Virus record (IMG/VR): IMGVR_UViG_3300028027_000190
Location: 1 to 27,564 of that record
Reading direction: 5' to 3' (one strand)
Source of the DNA: a virus
Length of the DNA stretch: 27,564 bases
This document shows, piece after piece, positions 16,033 to 23,524 of this stretch. Numbering within the stretch: position 1 is the first letter of the stretch; every line of letters starts with the position of its first letter. The notes under the pieces are model-generated. The model had not been told where the DNA came from. It saw nothing but the letters and a program-made list of their open reading frames with translations, and made no database searches. The position numbers and the translations under genes were made by a program.

Positions 16033-18464
16033 TATCTTGGTCCGAATTGCGATAAATCAAACGAGTCTAAGTTATCATTAGTAGATTCAAAATCTACTGG
16101 AGGCAAGTTATTCTTACGTTGATCTATCAGTTTTGATTGTTGTGTATTCTGTAAGCTAATTCGTTTGTCCTTAGCCTCTTCCTTCATCTCCTCTTTAGAC
16201 TTAATTGTCTGAACCTCAATACCTTTAAGCTGCATATTATAGTTAAACTCAACTTCCATAAGCTGCATCTTAGCCTGAACCTCACTCTGCATCTTCTGAA
16301 TGTCAAATGCAGATTCTGCCTGCTTAACCTGTAACTTAGCCTGTGTCTCAGCTTGAATCTGTTGCATAGCCACCTGAGCTGCTAACTGTTGTGATTGCTG
16401 TTGCATTTGACCCTGCATTTGCTGAGCCTCCTGAGCTTGTTTTTGCTTTAGTTCTTCTCTCTTCTTTCTCTTAAGTTTAAGCAACTGATTAGCTAGTTTA
16501 AGATTTCTCATCTCTCTAATATCAATAGCATCCTCTAATAAAATAGAATCACGAGATAGTGATATCTGAATGTTCTGTTCTAGTTGAGCCTTCTCTTCCT
16601 CATCAGGTGATACCTCAATAAAGATACCAAAATCATATATGTATAGGTCCTTAATTTCTTCTAAGATACCAACACTATACTTACCTATCTGATTTATAAA
16701 CTCTTCCTTAAAGTCAGAATACTCTAATATATCTGCAACTCTATAAGAAATTGCCTCAGATAATGAACGTGTAACGTATAAACTAGACTCTAGTATGTGT
16801 CTTGTAGCTGTGTTTGAGTTTAGCGCAGCTAACTTCTGAACACCTACTAATGCGTCTGGGTTTGGAGTAGAACCATCACGAGCCTCATTAAGACCAGTAA
16901 CATCTCTAATCATACCCATATAGTGATTATAACTTCCAATTAAACTCTGTAATTTAGCTTGTCCACTATTGGTGCCTAACTCAGAGATTGGAATTCTTGC
17001 ATTATTAAATTCACCATCACCAGTATAGCTTCTACCAATAACACTACCAGTTTGGAAGTATAATCTTAATGCATCCTCTGGATTATATGCTGCTCCAGTA
17101 CCTAAGTCTACCTCATTAATACCATCGGCATCAATAAATACACCATCAGGTACTACCTTAGATAGTACTTGTTGCATCTTAAGGTGAATTACTTGAATCA
17201 AGTCGGCAAATGGAATCATTCTTTTAACCAATGACTCTATAGCTCCCTTATACATTCTTGGCGCAACTGCTACATAGTTAGGGATAGCGTGTTGTGTAGC
17301 TGATTTAGGACGTACCATATTCTTAGATAGCTCCCACTTCAACATAATATTTGTACCAGCAACCATAATTCCATCATACCAAACATCGATAACCTTCTCA
17401 ATTTTCTCGAAGTTCCCTTCGTCCATCATCTCTTGTGGTGGATTAAACGTATCGTCCTTTGGTATCATTTTCTCGGTACCGTTCTCTAATTTCTTTTTCT
17501 TGTATACAATTCTCTTAGTAGTCTTATAGTTGAAATAAAGTAATGTAGCAGAATCTCTACTAAATAAACTATTATTTAACTGAGCTAATCCGTACTGACT
17601 ATTCCAAGACTCTCCATACTTAGATATCTCTCCTAACTGCTCTAGTGTCAGTGTTGGATCAATCTTCATAAGTTCGGTAGTGTGTACTGTTTTAACCTCT
17701 CCCCAATAGAAACAATCGTTAAAGTATGGGTTCTCTGTATAGCTATAGATAACATTCGCTGGATCCACATACTCGATTCTAACTCCATCACCAGGTAAGA
17801 ACATGTGCTTAGCCATACCTATTCCCAATGTAGCAATATCTAAATCGACACTCTTACGAATATCGTTATACTTATTATCGTCAAAGATTGTGTTAATTGC
17901 TTGTTCTTCAGCTATTTCAATAGCAGGTTTGTAGTTTATCTGCATGAACAATGAAAGCTCATCGTCTGTCTCTGGAAGTTCTTCTGGAGGAGTATCAAAT
18001 GCATCAATTCCAAACTGCCCCTTTACTTGAAGAAGTAAATCCTTTGCGGCCATATCGGTCTGAACTGCCTGTTGAAATCTATTTCGTTTATCAGTAGACA
18101 TAGCGTCTTGCGCGTAAGCCTTAACCTTAAACATTCTGTCAGTCATTCCATTAACTACAATGTCAAGGAATTTAGGTATAATTGGAACAGGAGTCCAGTC
18201 CAAGTTTAAGTGACTTAAATCACCATCAACAGAGAGTTCGTTCTTATACTTTCCAACTGATTGTTCTCCACGAGCGTATAGACGTAATTTATGAAAATTA
18301 GAACGTTGATCATAAAATCTACATCCATGACTGTCCTTCTTAAACCACTCATATAATATAGAGTTCCCCACTTGTAAACCATACTCAACAGATTCTTTTT
18401 CCTTATCAGTAGCAAATTGGTCTGGAAAGCTAATTGGATTAATCTTAATATTTACATCCTTCAT
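16032..18464 (-). CDS. Portal protein with long Gln-rich C-terminal helix
   Basis: The 810-residue length and place between the large terminase and scaffold/capsid genes fit the portal, the dodecameric ring at the packaging vertex. Residues 1-650 show the mixed portal pattern. Early segments include VGNSILYEWFKKDSHGCRFY and LDWTPVPIIPKFLDIVVNGM (typical 'P.i.k.lv.g..gr' region). Later ones are MAKHMFLPGDGVRIEYVDPA, the central AVAPRMYKGAIESLVKRMIP and NHYMGMIRDVTGLNEARDGS. From about residue 655 to 778 is a long coiled-coil/Gln-rich helix (QAQEAQQMQGQMQQQSQQLA onward). It ends in a disordered Asp/Ser tail. Such a C-terminal barrel helix is known for crAss-like and P22-type portals. The start directly follows the terminase stop (TAA ATG), and the gene ends in a one-base overlap with the next. 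Confidence 0.9.
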   Translation of the reverse strand: MKDVNIKINPISFPDQFATDKEKESVEYGLQVGNSILYEWFKKDSHGCRFYDQRSNFHKLRLYARGEQSVGKYKNELSVDGDLSHLNLDWTPVPIIPKFLDIVVNGMTDRMFKVKAYAQDAMSTDKRNRFQQAVQTDMAAKDLLLQVKGQFGIDAFDTPPEELPETDDELSLFMQINYKPAIEIAEEQAINTIFDDNKYNDIRKSVDLDIATLGIGMAKHMFLPGDGVRIEYVDPANVIYSYTENPYFNDCFYWGEVKTVHTTELMKIDPTLTLEQLGEISKYGESWNSQYGLAQLNNSLFSRDSATLLYFNYKTTKRIVYKKKKLENGTEKMIPKDDTFNPPQEMMDEGNFEKIEKVIDVWYDGIMVAGTNIMLKWELSKNMVRPKSATQHAIPNYVAVAPRMYKGAIESLVKRMIPFADLIQVIHLKMQQVLSKVVPDGVFIDADGINEVDLGTGAAYNPEDALRLYFQTGSVIGRSYTGDGEFNNARIPISELGTNSGQAKLQSLIGSYNHYMGMIRDVTGLNEARDGSTPNPDALVGVQKLAALNSNTATRHILESSLYVTRSLSEAISYRVADILEYSDFKEEFINQIGKYSVGILEEIKDLYIYDFGIFIEVSPDEEEKAQLEQNIQISLSRDSILLEDAIDIREMRNLKLANQLLKLKRKKREELKQKQAQEAQQMQGQMQQQSQQLAAQVAMQQIQAETQAKLQVKQAESAFDIQKMQSEVQAKMQLMEVEFNYNMQLKGIEVQTIKSKEEMKEEAKDKRISLQNTQQSKLIDQRKNNLPPVDFESTNDNLDSFDLSQFGPR

Positions 18465-20711
18465 TTATCTTATTATTTCGCTATGTGTTCCGCTATTATT
18501 ATACTTTGCAAAGTTAAAGATAATTTTCGATTCTTTTTTGACTTGTGCATACACATTTTTTTGATTAGCCATTATAGCTAATCCTGAACTAATTGCAGCA
18601 TCAAACTTCGTTCTATTGTTTATATCAAACCTTGACCATTCGTTAATTGTTCGTGTAAAGTACATTGAACCCATCTCATCAGAGTCTCTATACGTACCTT
18701 CTAAGTCTAATCCTACATACTTCTCAATATATGACTCAATCGCAGATGCGTGAGACTGCTTAACATCTTCAGAAGAGTTAGGAATACCTCCAAGCTCTTT
18801 CTCTGTCTTAGAGAGGTTATTATAGTGCTTATCTGGTCTATTCATAGAAAATCCTCTATAACCTCTGTTCTTGAAATGATATAGTAGCCTAGGCTTATTA
18901 TTCTCAACCAGGATAGGCATACCATAGAATACACACGCCATCAAAACCTCTTCGAAGAATATCTCTGCCGTCTGTGGCCTTGCAATGTACTCCAAGAAGA
19001 AATGATTGCTTGGAGCATTATCCATATTAAACTTCGTAAGACCGTGAAGAGATCCGTTAGAACCTCCGCCTCCTACAGTACCTGATATATCATAAGGGTC
19101 ACATCCAAATGCACCAATATGGTCATTTCCAGGATACTTCATTCCATTCTTATTAATAATCGCATTCTGTAAGTTACGTTCTGGTATCCATGAAACATTA
19201 AACCTGCCCCTTGGATCTGGAGTCCATACCACCTTGGTGTCCTTTTCTCCGTTTAACCAGCTGAACGAACCTCTAGTAAGTACTCTATCTTTTATTAGAG
19301 AGTCGTTATAGTCTATCTGTTGGTATATCTTTGTTAGGTTGAATATTGATGATTTACTCTCATCTCTAAAGGCGTGAGACTCTGTTCTTGAGAACTGTCT
19401 ATAGAACTCGTTAAGAGCATCAGCATCACTCTTTAATGAAGCAACCTCATTCTCCCAATAGTCAATGGCACCATTAGAGATCATCTGTCCATCAATACCA
19501 AGTACTGGTTTTTCTGGCTTTCTGAATACTGGCATTCCATACCTGTCTATATAGCCCTCGAAGTTCCACTCCATTGGTATATACAATGAGTACATACCAG
19601 ACTTTGTCTGACCATTAGCATTACGTGTGATTACATTTGATTCTTCGTATAACTTTTTGAAGTTAGCACCTCCCTTTTCAAGTGCGTTAGGTGTCGAACC
19701 CATCATACACTTTCCAATAATCTTAGAACCTAATCTAAGACAGGTCTTGGTTACACGCCAGTTATTTAAGATGTTATCTGGCTTAATCCATTTCCCCGAT
19801 TCGTCATGTACGAGTAATAGTAATTTCTCACCATCATAACTATTGTCAGCCGTGTTCTTCCAGTCAATTGTAGTGTCAAGACCTCTTATATCAGAGTCTG
19901 CACTTTCGTACATATTCTTCTTGGTAATCTTAGCAGCAGGAACTCTAAACGCAAGTTCTGTCTTTGGTTTATCCATACCATCCTGGATAGGCTTGAAGAA
20001 GAATGGGTAATTGCTGATAATAGGAACCACCTTGTTGGTAAACATTGTCTTAGCATCATTACCAGTCTTTGACAGGATTCCAAGCCTTGCATCTTTAGCA
20101 AGTGTTCCAGTATTAGATAACTCATTAGACCCCATAAACGAGAATCCAGAACGTCTAATCTTTAGGTATACCATACCAAATGAACGGTTATCAGCCTTAC
20201 AGGCTTCCCAAAATATAAAGTATATCCTGTTTGCCTCTCGGTAGTCTGGAAGTCCAACATCAATCTTTGTCCACTGTAGGTACATATAATGAGATCCTGT
20301 GATATAAGTTTTAACGCCATTATTCATAAAGAAAAATCCGTGATCCCTTCTATCAAACTCTCCCTCTATATAATCAACCCACTCATCCTTAAAATTCTTA
20401 GGCATAGTATGCCAGTTGAATATAGTCTTGATATTACTAAGCTCCCTTGGATACTCAGATGGTTGCCAGTACTGGTTCTCTTTCTTATTATCTCTTTTAT
20501 AAACATCGTCTGGGGTTGATGGTAGTGCAATTAATAATCCGCTAACACTATAAATATCTCCAATGGTTCCATCTTTAGATATAACCACCATATCATACTT
20601 CTCATTATAGCCATACTCCCAAGTCTTGCTCTTGTTCTTTACTACAATAACACTCTTAGGTACATGTTCTTGGACTATCCTGTATATACTATTTTGATCT
20701 TCTTTCTGCAA
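18465..20711 (-). CDS. terL: Terminase large subunit (packaging ATPase-nuclease)
   Basis: Residues 1-500 form the ATPase domain. The Walker A position has KIRRSGFSFMGSNE (about 184-197), a variant without GKT. Walker B is LLLLVHDESGKW (297-308, with D303 and E304). The coupling motif is MMGSTPN (337-343). From about residue 530 is the RNase H-like nuclease domain, with FGCDPYD (D538) and LVENN (E603), and a possible third acidic residue in TKFDAAISSG (D704). The protein cuts concatemeric DNA and pumps it through the portal encoded by the next gene. It starts inside the upstream small gene (23-base overlap); the next Met is too far in, so 20711 is the best start. Length (748) is at the long end for terminases. 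A promoter-like motif lies within its 3' end. Confidence 0.92.
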   Translation of the reverse strand: MQKEDQNSIYRIVQEHVPKSVIVVKNKSKTWEYGYNEKYDMVVISKDGTIGDIYSVSGLLIALPSTPDDVYKRDNKKENQYWQPSEYPRELSNIKTIFNWHTMPKNFKDEWVDYIEGEFDRRDHGFFFMNNGVKTYITGSHYMYLQWTKIDVGLPDYREANRIYFIFWEACKADNRSFGMVYLKIRRSGFSFMGSNELSNTGTLAKDARLGILSKTGNDAKTMFTNKVVPIISNYPFFFKPIQDGMDKPKTELAFRVPAAKITKKNMYESADSDIRGLDTTIDWKNTADNSYDGEKLLLLVHDESGKWIKPDNILNNWRVTKTCLRLGSKIIGKCMMGSTPNALEKGGANFKKLYEESNVITRNANGQTKSGMYSLYIPMEWNFEGYIDRYGMPVFRKPEKPVLGIDGQMISNGAIDYWENEVASLKSDADALNEFYRQFSRTESHAFRDESKSSIFNLTKIYQQIDYNDSLIKDRVLTRGSFSWLNGEKDTKVVWTPDPRGRFNVSWIPERNLQNAIINKNGMKYPGNDHIGAFGCDPYDISGTVGGGGSNGSLHGLTKFNMDNAPSNHFFLEYIARPQTAEIFFEEVLMACVFYGMPILVENNKPRLLYHFKNRGYRGFSMNRPDKHYNNLSKTEKELGGIPNSSEDVKQSHASAIESYIEKYVGLDLEGTYRDSDEMGSMYFTRTINEWSRFDINNRTKFDAAISSGLAIMANQKNVYAQVKKESKIIFNFAKYNNSGTHSEIIR
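18509..18516 (-). promoter_or_regulatory. Possible internal promoter element before the portal gene
   Basis: TAACTTTG on the minus strand fits TAnnTTTG and lies 44 bases before the portal ATG, inside the terminase coding end. It overlaps a 12-base palindrome ACTTTGCAAAGT (18503-18514). Such motifs occur by chance in AT-rich coding DNA, so confidence is low. Confidence 0.3.
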
Positions 20712-20970
20712 ATCCTTGTACTTTAGGTTCAGTTTTTACACTGGTTACGGATTCGTCAATTAGTTTTTCTTGCTCTAGTTCTATCCTATTCAGAATCTGA
20801 AAGGCATCTTCGATTGCTAAGCGCTTTGTAGCTGCTGCGTTCTTGAGTTTATCAGCAGATAAATCATCATCACCTCCAGATAAAATCTTATCCTCAGCAA
20901 TTTTAATTAATTCGTCCACTGCCTTATAACCAGCTGCAATAATTCTTTCTTTAATTGACTTTAATTCCAT
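20689..20970 (-). CDS. Small helical protein before the large terminase; possible small terminase subunit
   Basis: This 93-residue acidic/helical protein has IKERIIAAGYKAVDELIKIA, then EDKILSGGDDDLSADKLKNA and IEDAFQILNRIELEQEKL, ending in a Lys/Pro-rich tail. It overlaps the gene before it by 10 bases and the terminase by 23. Small terminase subunits commonly lie just upstream of the large subunit and have a helical DNA-binding N-terminus with an oligomerisation helix. This one is at the short end and I see no clear helix-turn-helix. Position makes TerS plausible but not shown; it could be another packaging or head factor. Confidence 0.6.
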   Translation of the reverse strand: MELKSIKERIIAAGYKAVDELIKIAEDKILSGGDDDLSADKLKNAAATKRLAIEDAFQILNRIELEQEKLIDESVTSVKTEPKVQGFAERRSK

Positions 20971-21527
20971 TTTAATGTAATATTTTTAGTAAGCATTCTG
21001 TATAGCTTCTCATCATTTATATAAAATGGGTACTCACTATTTGGCTCAAACGAAATCTCATTTCCAATACTTAGACCTAGGTCTAGTAACTCTTGATTTA
21101 TGTACTCTATCGTTCCGATTAAAGGTTCCTCTAATGTATTCTTATGAATAATCGAGCTCCTTGTCTTAATTGGTTTTACAAAGCAGTACTTAGAGTGAGC
21201 ACTCCATTTATTGTCGTGGAAGTACATGAAGAACTGTTCGTTATCTACCATGAATAAGTCATCCTTGAGATAACTTGCACCACTCTTCTCATTACCCTTC
21301 ATATCATAGTATAACTTAAACACATTATGATGAACGAGTAATAAGTCTCCTACTATTATATCTCCTTTATATCCGATAGGAGTAGATACTACTACACCTA
21401 GTCTATTAGATACGGTATGATCTTCTTGAGATGTACTCACAACTAAATCAATTCCACCTATACTCTTGGTATTATTATATCGCTTACCATCTAATGGCTT
21501 TACGATGAAGCAGTAAGGAGATTTCAT
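20961..21527 (-). CDS. Tandem GroES-like protein (phage co-chaperonin candidate)
   Basis: The first half (about residues 4-112) follows the GroES pattern. An opening strand is YCFIVKPLDG, and TKSIGGIDLVVSTS strikingly resembles the GroES mobile loop TKSAGGIVLTGSA, which binds GroEL. Next come NRLGVVVSTP, the VGDLLLVHHNVF strand (like 'VGDIVIF') and a closing section. The second half (about 113-188) begins again with YCFVKPI and has IGTIEYIN, LSIGNEISF and YINDEKLYRMLTKNITL, matching the rest of a GroES domain but without a mobile loop. T4 gp31 is a known phage GroES-like protein needed to fold its capsid protein. By analogy, this protein may direct the host chaperonin to the capsid or another virion protein. 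The start directly follows the preceding stop. The fold is my reading of the pattern, not a search result. Confidence 0.65.
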   Translation of the reverse strand: MKSPYCFIVKPLDGKRYNNTKSIGGIDLVVSTSQEDHTVSNRLGVVVSTPIGYKGDIIVGDLLLVHHNVFKLYYDMKGNEKSGASYLKDDLFMVDNEQFFMYFHDNKWSAHSKYCFVKPIKTRSSIIHKNTLEEPLIGTIEYINQELLDLGLSIGNEISFEPNSEYPFYINDEKLYRMLTKNITLKWN

Positions 21528-21752
21528 TTAGAAGTTTATATTATACTCTACAGAGACTGGAATATTAGAATTGAATTCCTTCCATAGAATAGTTTCATCA
21601 GATTCATTCTCTATCCATACCTGAAAACTACATTTAGATTCATTGAAGAATATTAGATGTATCTTATGAGAACCTCCAAGAACCTCTTGTCCCTGGAGAT
21701 AACTCATAGCATTCTTATAGTCTGGACCTACTGATATTTTACGGATGTCCAT
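21528..21752 (-). CDS. Small conserved phage protein of unknown function, 74 aa
   Basis: The protein reads as one beta-rich domain. It opens MDIRKISVGPDYKNAMSYLQ, then GQEVLGGSHKIHLIFFNE, followed by FQVWIENESDETILWKEFNS and the end PVSVEYNINF. I recall similar short proteins near packaging genes of Bacteroidetes phages, always without a known role. It begins three bases after the S74 fibre stop and abuts the next gene's start, so it is co-translated with the GroES-like protein. There is no signal peptide, membrane helix or catalytic motif. Confidence 0.75.
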   Translation of the reverse strand: MDIRKISVGPDYKNAMSYLQGQEVLGGSHKIHLIFFNESKCSFQVWIENESDETILWKEFNSNIPVSVEYNINF

Positions 21753-21755
21753 TGG

Positions 21756-22976
21756 TTATTTGGCTTTTAGAATTTCAATCTCTGCTTTTAATTCTTTAAC
21801 TGCATTGATAAGCGCAAATGTTAAGTCGCTTGAGTTGAAGTCGTACAATTCTGTTTTTTCTTCATCCTCTTCATTTAATTTTGCCTTGTATGTACTGACT
21901 GTCTCAGGAAATATTTCTTTCATCTCTTGAGCTATAACCCCTGTGTATTTTGCTCCCTTAGTAGTACCCGCTAATCCATTGTATTCATAGGTAACTGTAT
22001 TAATAAGCAATATATCCGCTAATCCTTTTGTATAAGGTGTAACGTTTTCTTTTATTCTTGAATCACTAAAGACACTCCAAGAACCACCTCCAGGTTTTGC
22101 TGCACTTTGTGCTGCAACTAAGGAATAAGAACTATTACTAGAAAAATAACCTCCAAAACCACTAGTAGAATATCCATAAACACCATAACTGTACTCTGAC
22201 TGACCAAAAATCCCCCAGCCATAATCACTAGCCCCATAAACTCCAGTATCCTCACCCGCTATTCCTGAAACGGCAGGACCTGAGTTTCCAGCACTAGCAA
22301 CATCTATTAATATTGCATTTTCTGAATAGTTACCTGCGTCAACTATTTGTTGTAATGTTGGAGTAGTTGATATAGAACCATCTGCCTTTAAGAACTGAGC
22401 AGAAGTACCACCTGTTTTTATAAATGATTTCGCAGTTGTGTCTCCATTATTCGCCACTTTAAATACTACTGAATCTGCACCTAAAACATATTTACGTGCT
22501 TTAAAATAATCTCCTGTATGTGCGTCAAAACTGTTTACCTCATAACCACGAGAGGTTCCTGAAGTAGCGGTTAAGTCAGCAAAAAATGCAACATTATCAT
22601 CACCAGTAGCACTGGCTAAAAATCCAACTACAGATCCTGCTAGGGAACCTGGAGCTTGTCCATTTATATTTGCAACAAATGCATCTGGAGCAGGTTGATA
22701 GGTTGGGTATTCTCCTGTTTGAGCAGGGATTGTAACTGATATTCCGTTTTGATGTACTGTAGACGAATTTGATAAAGTAATATCAATTCCCTCTGATACA
22801 GTAGTTGGAACTACAATTGTATTTCCAGAGTCAACAACTTGTTGCAATGTAACCAAATCGATTACACTCTGAATACTAAAATTCTTAGTCTGATTTTGAG
22901 TTTCAACATCAGTCCCTATTAATAGGTCATCGGTAGTTGGAACTGCTATTTCTGGATATGCACTAATCTTAGTCAT
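21756..22976 (-). CDS. Tail fibre/spike with C-terminal S74 self-cleaving chaperone
   Basis: This is a 406-residue trimeric-fibre type protein. Residues 1-40 (MTKISAYPEIAVPTTDDLLI, then GTDVETQNQTKNF) match the N-terminus of the 979-residue fibre, so this is probably the virion-attachment module. The middle has two LQQ(V/I)VD segments (about 44 and 208), TSAQFLKADGS and a glycine-aromatic repeat (GVYGASDYGWGIFGQS, GVYGYSTSGFGGYF, residues 245-278). From about residue 300 is a Peptidase_S74 domain, FSDSRIKENVTPYTKG with the catalytic Ser304 and Lys309, then AKYTGVIAQEMKEIFPE and a C-terminal coiled coil. In this family the domain helps fold the trimer and then cuts itself off before the serine. 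A clear Shine-Dalgarno AGGAG lies six bases before the start, unlike its neighbours. Confidence 0.9.
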   Translation of the reverse strand: MTKISAYPEIAVPTTDDLLIGTDVETQNQTKNFSIQSVIDLVTLQQVVDSGNTIVVPTTVSEGIDITLSNSSTVHQNGISVTIPAQTGEYPTYQPAPDAFVANINGQAPGSLAGSVVGFLASATGDDNVAFFADLTATSGTSRGYEVNSFDAHTGDYFKARKYVLGADSVVFKVANNGDTTAKSFIKTGGTSAQFLKADGSISTTPTLQQIVDAGNYSENAILIDVASAGNSGPAVSGIAGEDTGVYGASDYGWGIFGQSEYSYGVYGYSTSGFGGYFSSNSSYSLVAAQSAAKPGGGSWSVFSDSRIKENVTPYTKGLADILLINTVTYEYNGLAGTTKGAKYTGVIAQEMKEIFPETVSTYKAKLNEEDEEKTELYDFNSSDLTFALINAVKELKAEIEILKAK

Positions 22977-23187
22977 TTATTTCTCCTGTTTGTAAATTAA
23001 CACTCACCTTACCATAATTTTCAAGTAGTAGGGCCTCTAGTTCTTTATATTCTTTAGACAGATTGTCTAAATCAATAAATAATTTTTGCTTCAATATTTC
23101 AGCATCAGCAATATTTAATTTTGTTTCATTAAATTTCTGGTGCAAGGTCCTTAGACCTTCCAATTCTTCTGTAGTTACTGTTTTCAT
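22969..23187 (-). CDS. Small coiled-coil protein, 72 aa
   Basis: Nearly all of it is a heptad-like helix (LEGLRTLHQKFNETKLNIAD, then LKQKLFIDLDNLSKEYKELE). A short beta end (GKVSVNLQTGEIND) follows. It overlaps the S74 fibre by eight bases. A promoter-like TATCTTTG stands four bases before its ATG, in the 18-base gap after the preceding gene. Its function is unknown; a fibre-associated or assembly role is possible from position. Confidence 0.7.
   Translation of the reverse strand: MKTVTTEELEGLRTLHQKFNETKLNIADAEILKQKLFIDLDNLSKEYKELEALLLENYGKVSVNLQTGEIND
22983..22987 (-). promoter_or_regulatory. Shine-Dalgarno site of the S74 fibre
   Basis: AGGAG on the minus strand is six bases before the ATG at 22976, within the coding end of the 72-residue gene. 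It is notable because most starts in this window have no such motif, as usual in Bacteroidetes. Confidence 0.55.
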
Positions 23188-23191
23188 ATTG

Positions 23192-23199
23192 CAAAGATA
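23192..23199 (-). promoter_or_regulatory. Bacteroidetes-type -7 element TATCTTTG before the coiled-coil gene
   Basis: TATCTTTG followed by CAAT and ATG on the minus strand. The four-base distance is identical to that at 4298-4305 and implies a transcript with almost no leader. A possible TTG lies too far upstream (24 bases from the motif). It could serve the coiled-coil, S74 fibre and packaging genes. Confidence 0.45.
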
Positions 23200-23205
23200 G
23201 TAAAA

Positions 23206-23508
23206 TTATTCTACTAAATATCCCAACTGCTCAAAAGCTAATTTAGAATACAATTCCGCACTTGTTAAATCTTGCATTTGTGCATCTACTAATTCAACAG
23301 AAAACGCTCCTTGTTGAACATCTGTAAAGATTGCACCCGCTCCGTCTTTGTATGCTTCGTGACTTGCATAAGTAGCCGCTGCTATTTCTAACGTCACACC
23401 GTTTGCACGTCCTGCATATTCTAAACGAACATAAACACTTGGCAACTCAATTTCTGTACCTTTAATTAAAATCTTTTTTTCTGCCGTAGCACTTACTAAT
23501 AATCCCAT
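23206..23508 (-). CDS. Small protein of unknown function between the fibres, 100 aa
   Basis: It is a compact, probably mixed alpha/beta protein. The N-terminal strands are GLLVSATAEKKILIKGTEIE and VYVRLEYAGRANGVTLEIAA. The middle has ASHEAYKDGAGAIFTDVQQG and FSVELVDAQ, and it ends in a helix (LTSAELYSKLAFEQLGYLVE). I do not recognise a family. It begins after a 16-base gap made of TTTA repeats (A-rich leader on its own strand), typical of starts in this window. Its position between two fibres suggests a virion or fibre-related role, but nothing in the sequence proves that. Confidence 0.65.
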   Translation of the reverse strand: MGLLVSATAEKKILIKGTEIELPSVYVRLEYAGRANGVTLEIAAATYASHEAYKDGAGAIFTDVQQGAFSVELVDAQMQDLTSAELYSKLAFEQLGYLVE

Positions 23509-23524
23509 TTTTTTATTTATTTAT

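Noticed and set aside
18503-18514. 12-base palindrome ACTTTGCAAAGT as an operator
   Set aside because: It is inside the terminase coding end, occurs once, and arises from a TTTGC/GCAAA pair expected around TAnnTTTG-like sequence.
20689-20711. 23-base overlap of the small gene and terminase as a possible programmed frameshift
   Set aside because: Both frames have their own good start and stop and there is no slippery sequence; it is an ordinary coupled overlap.
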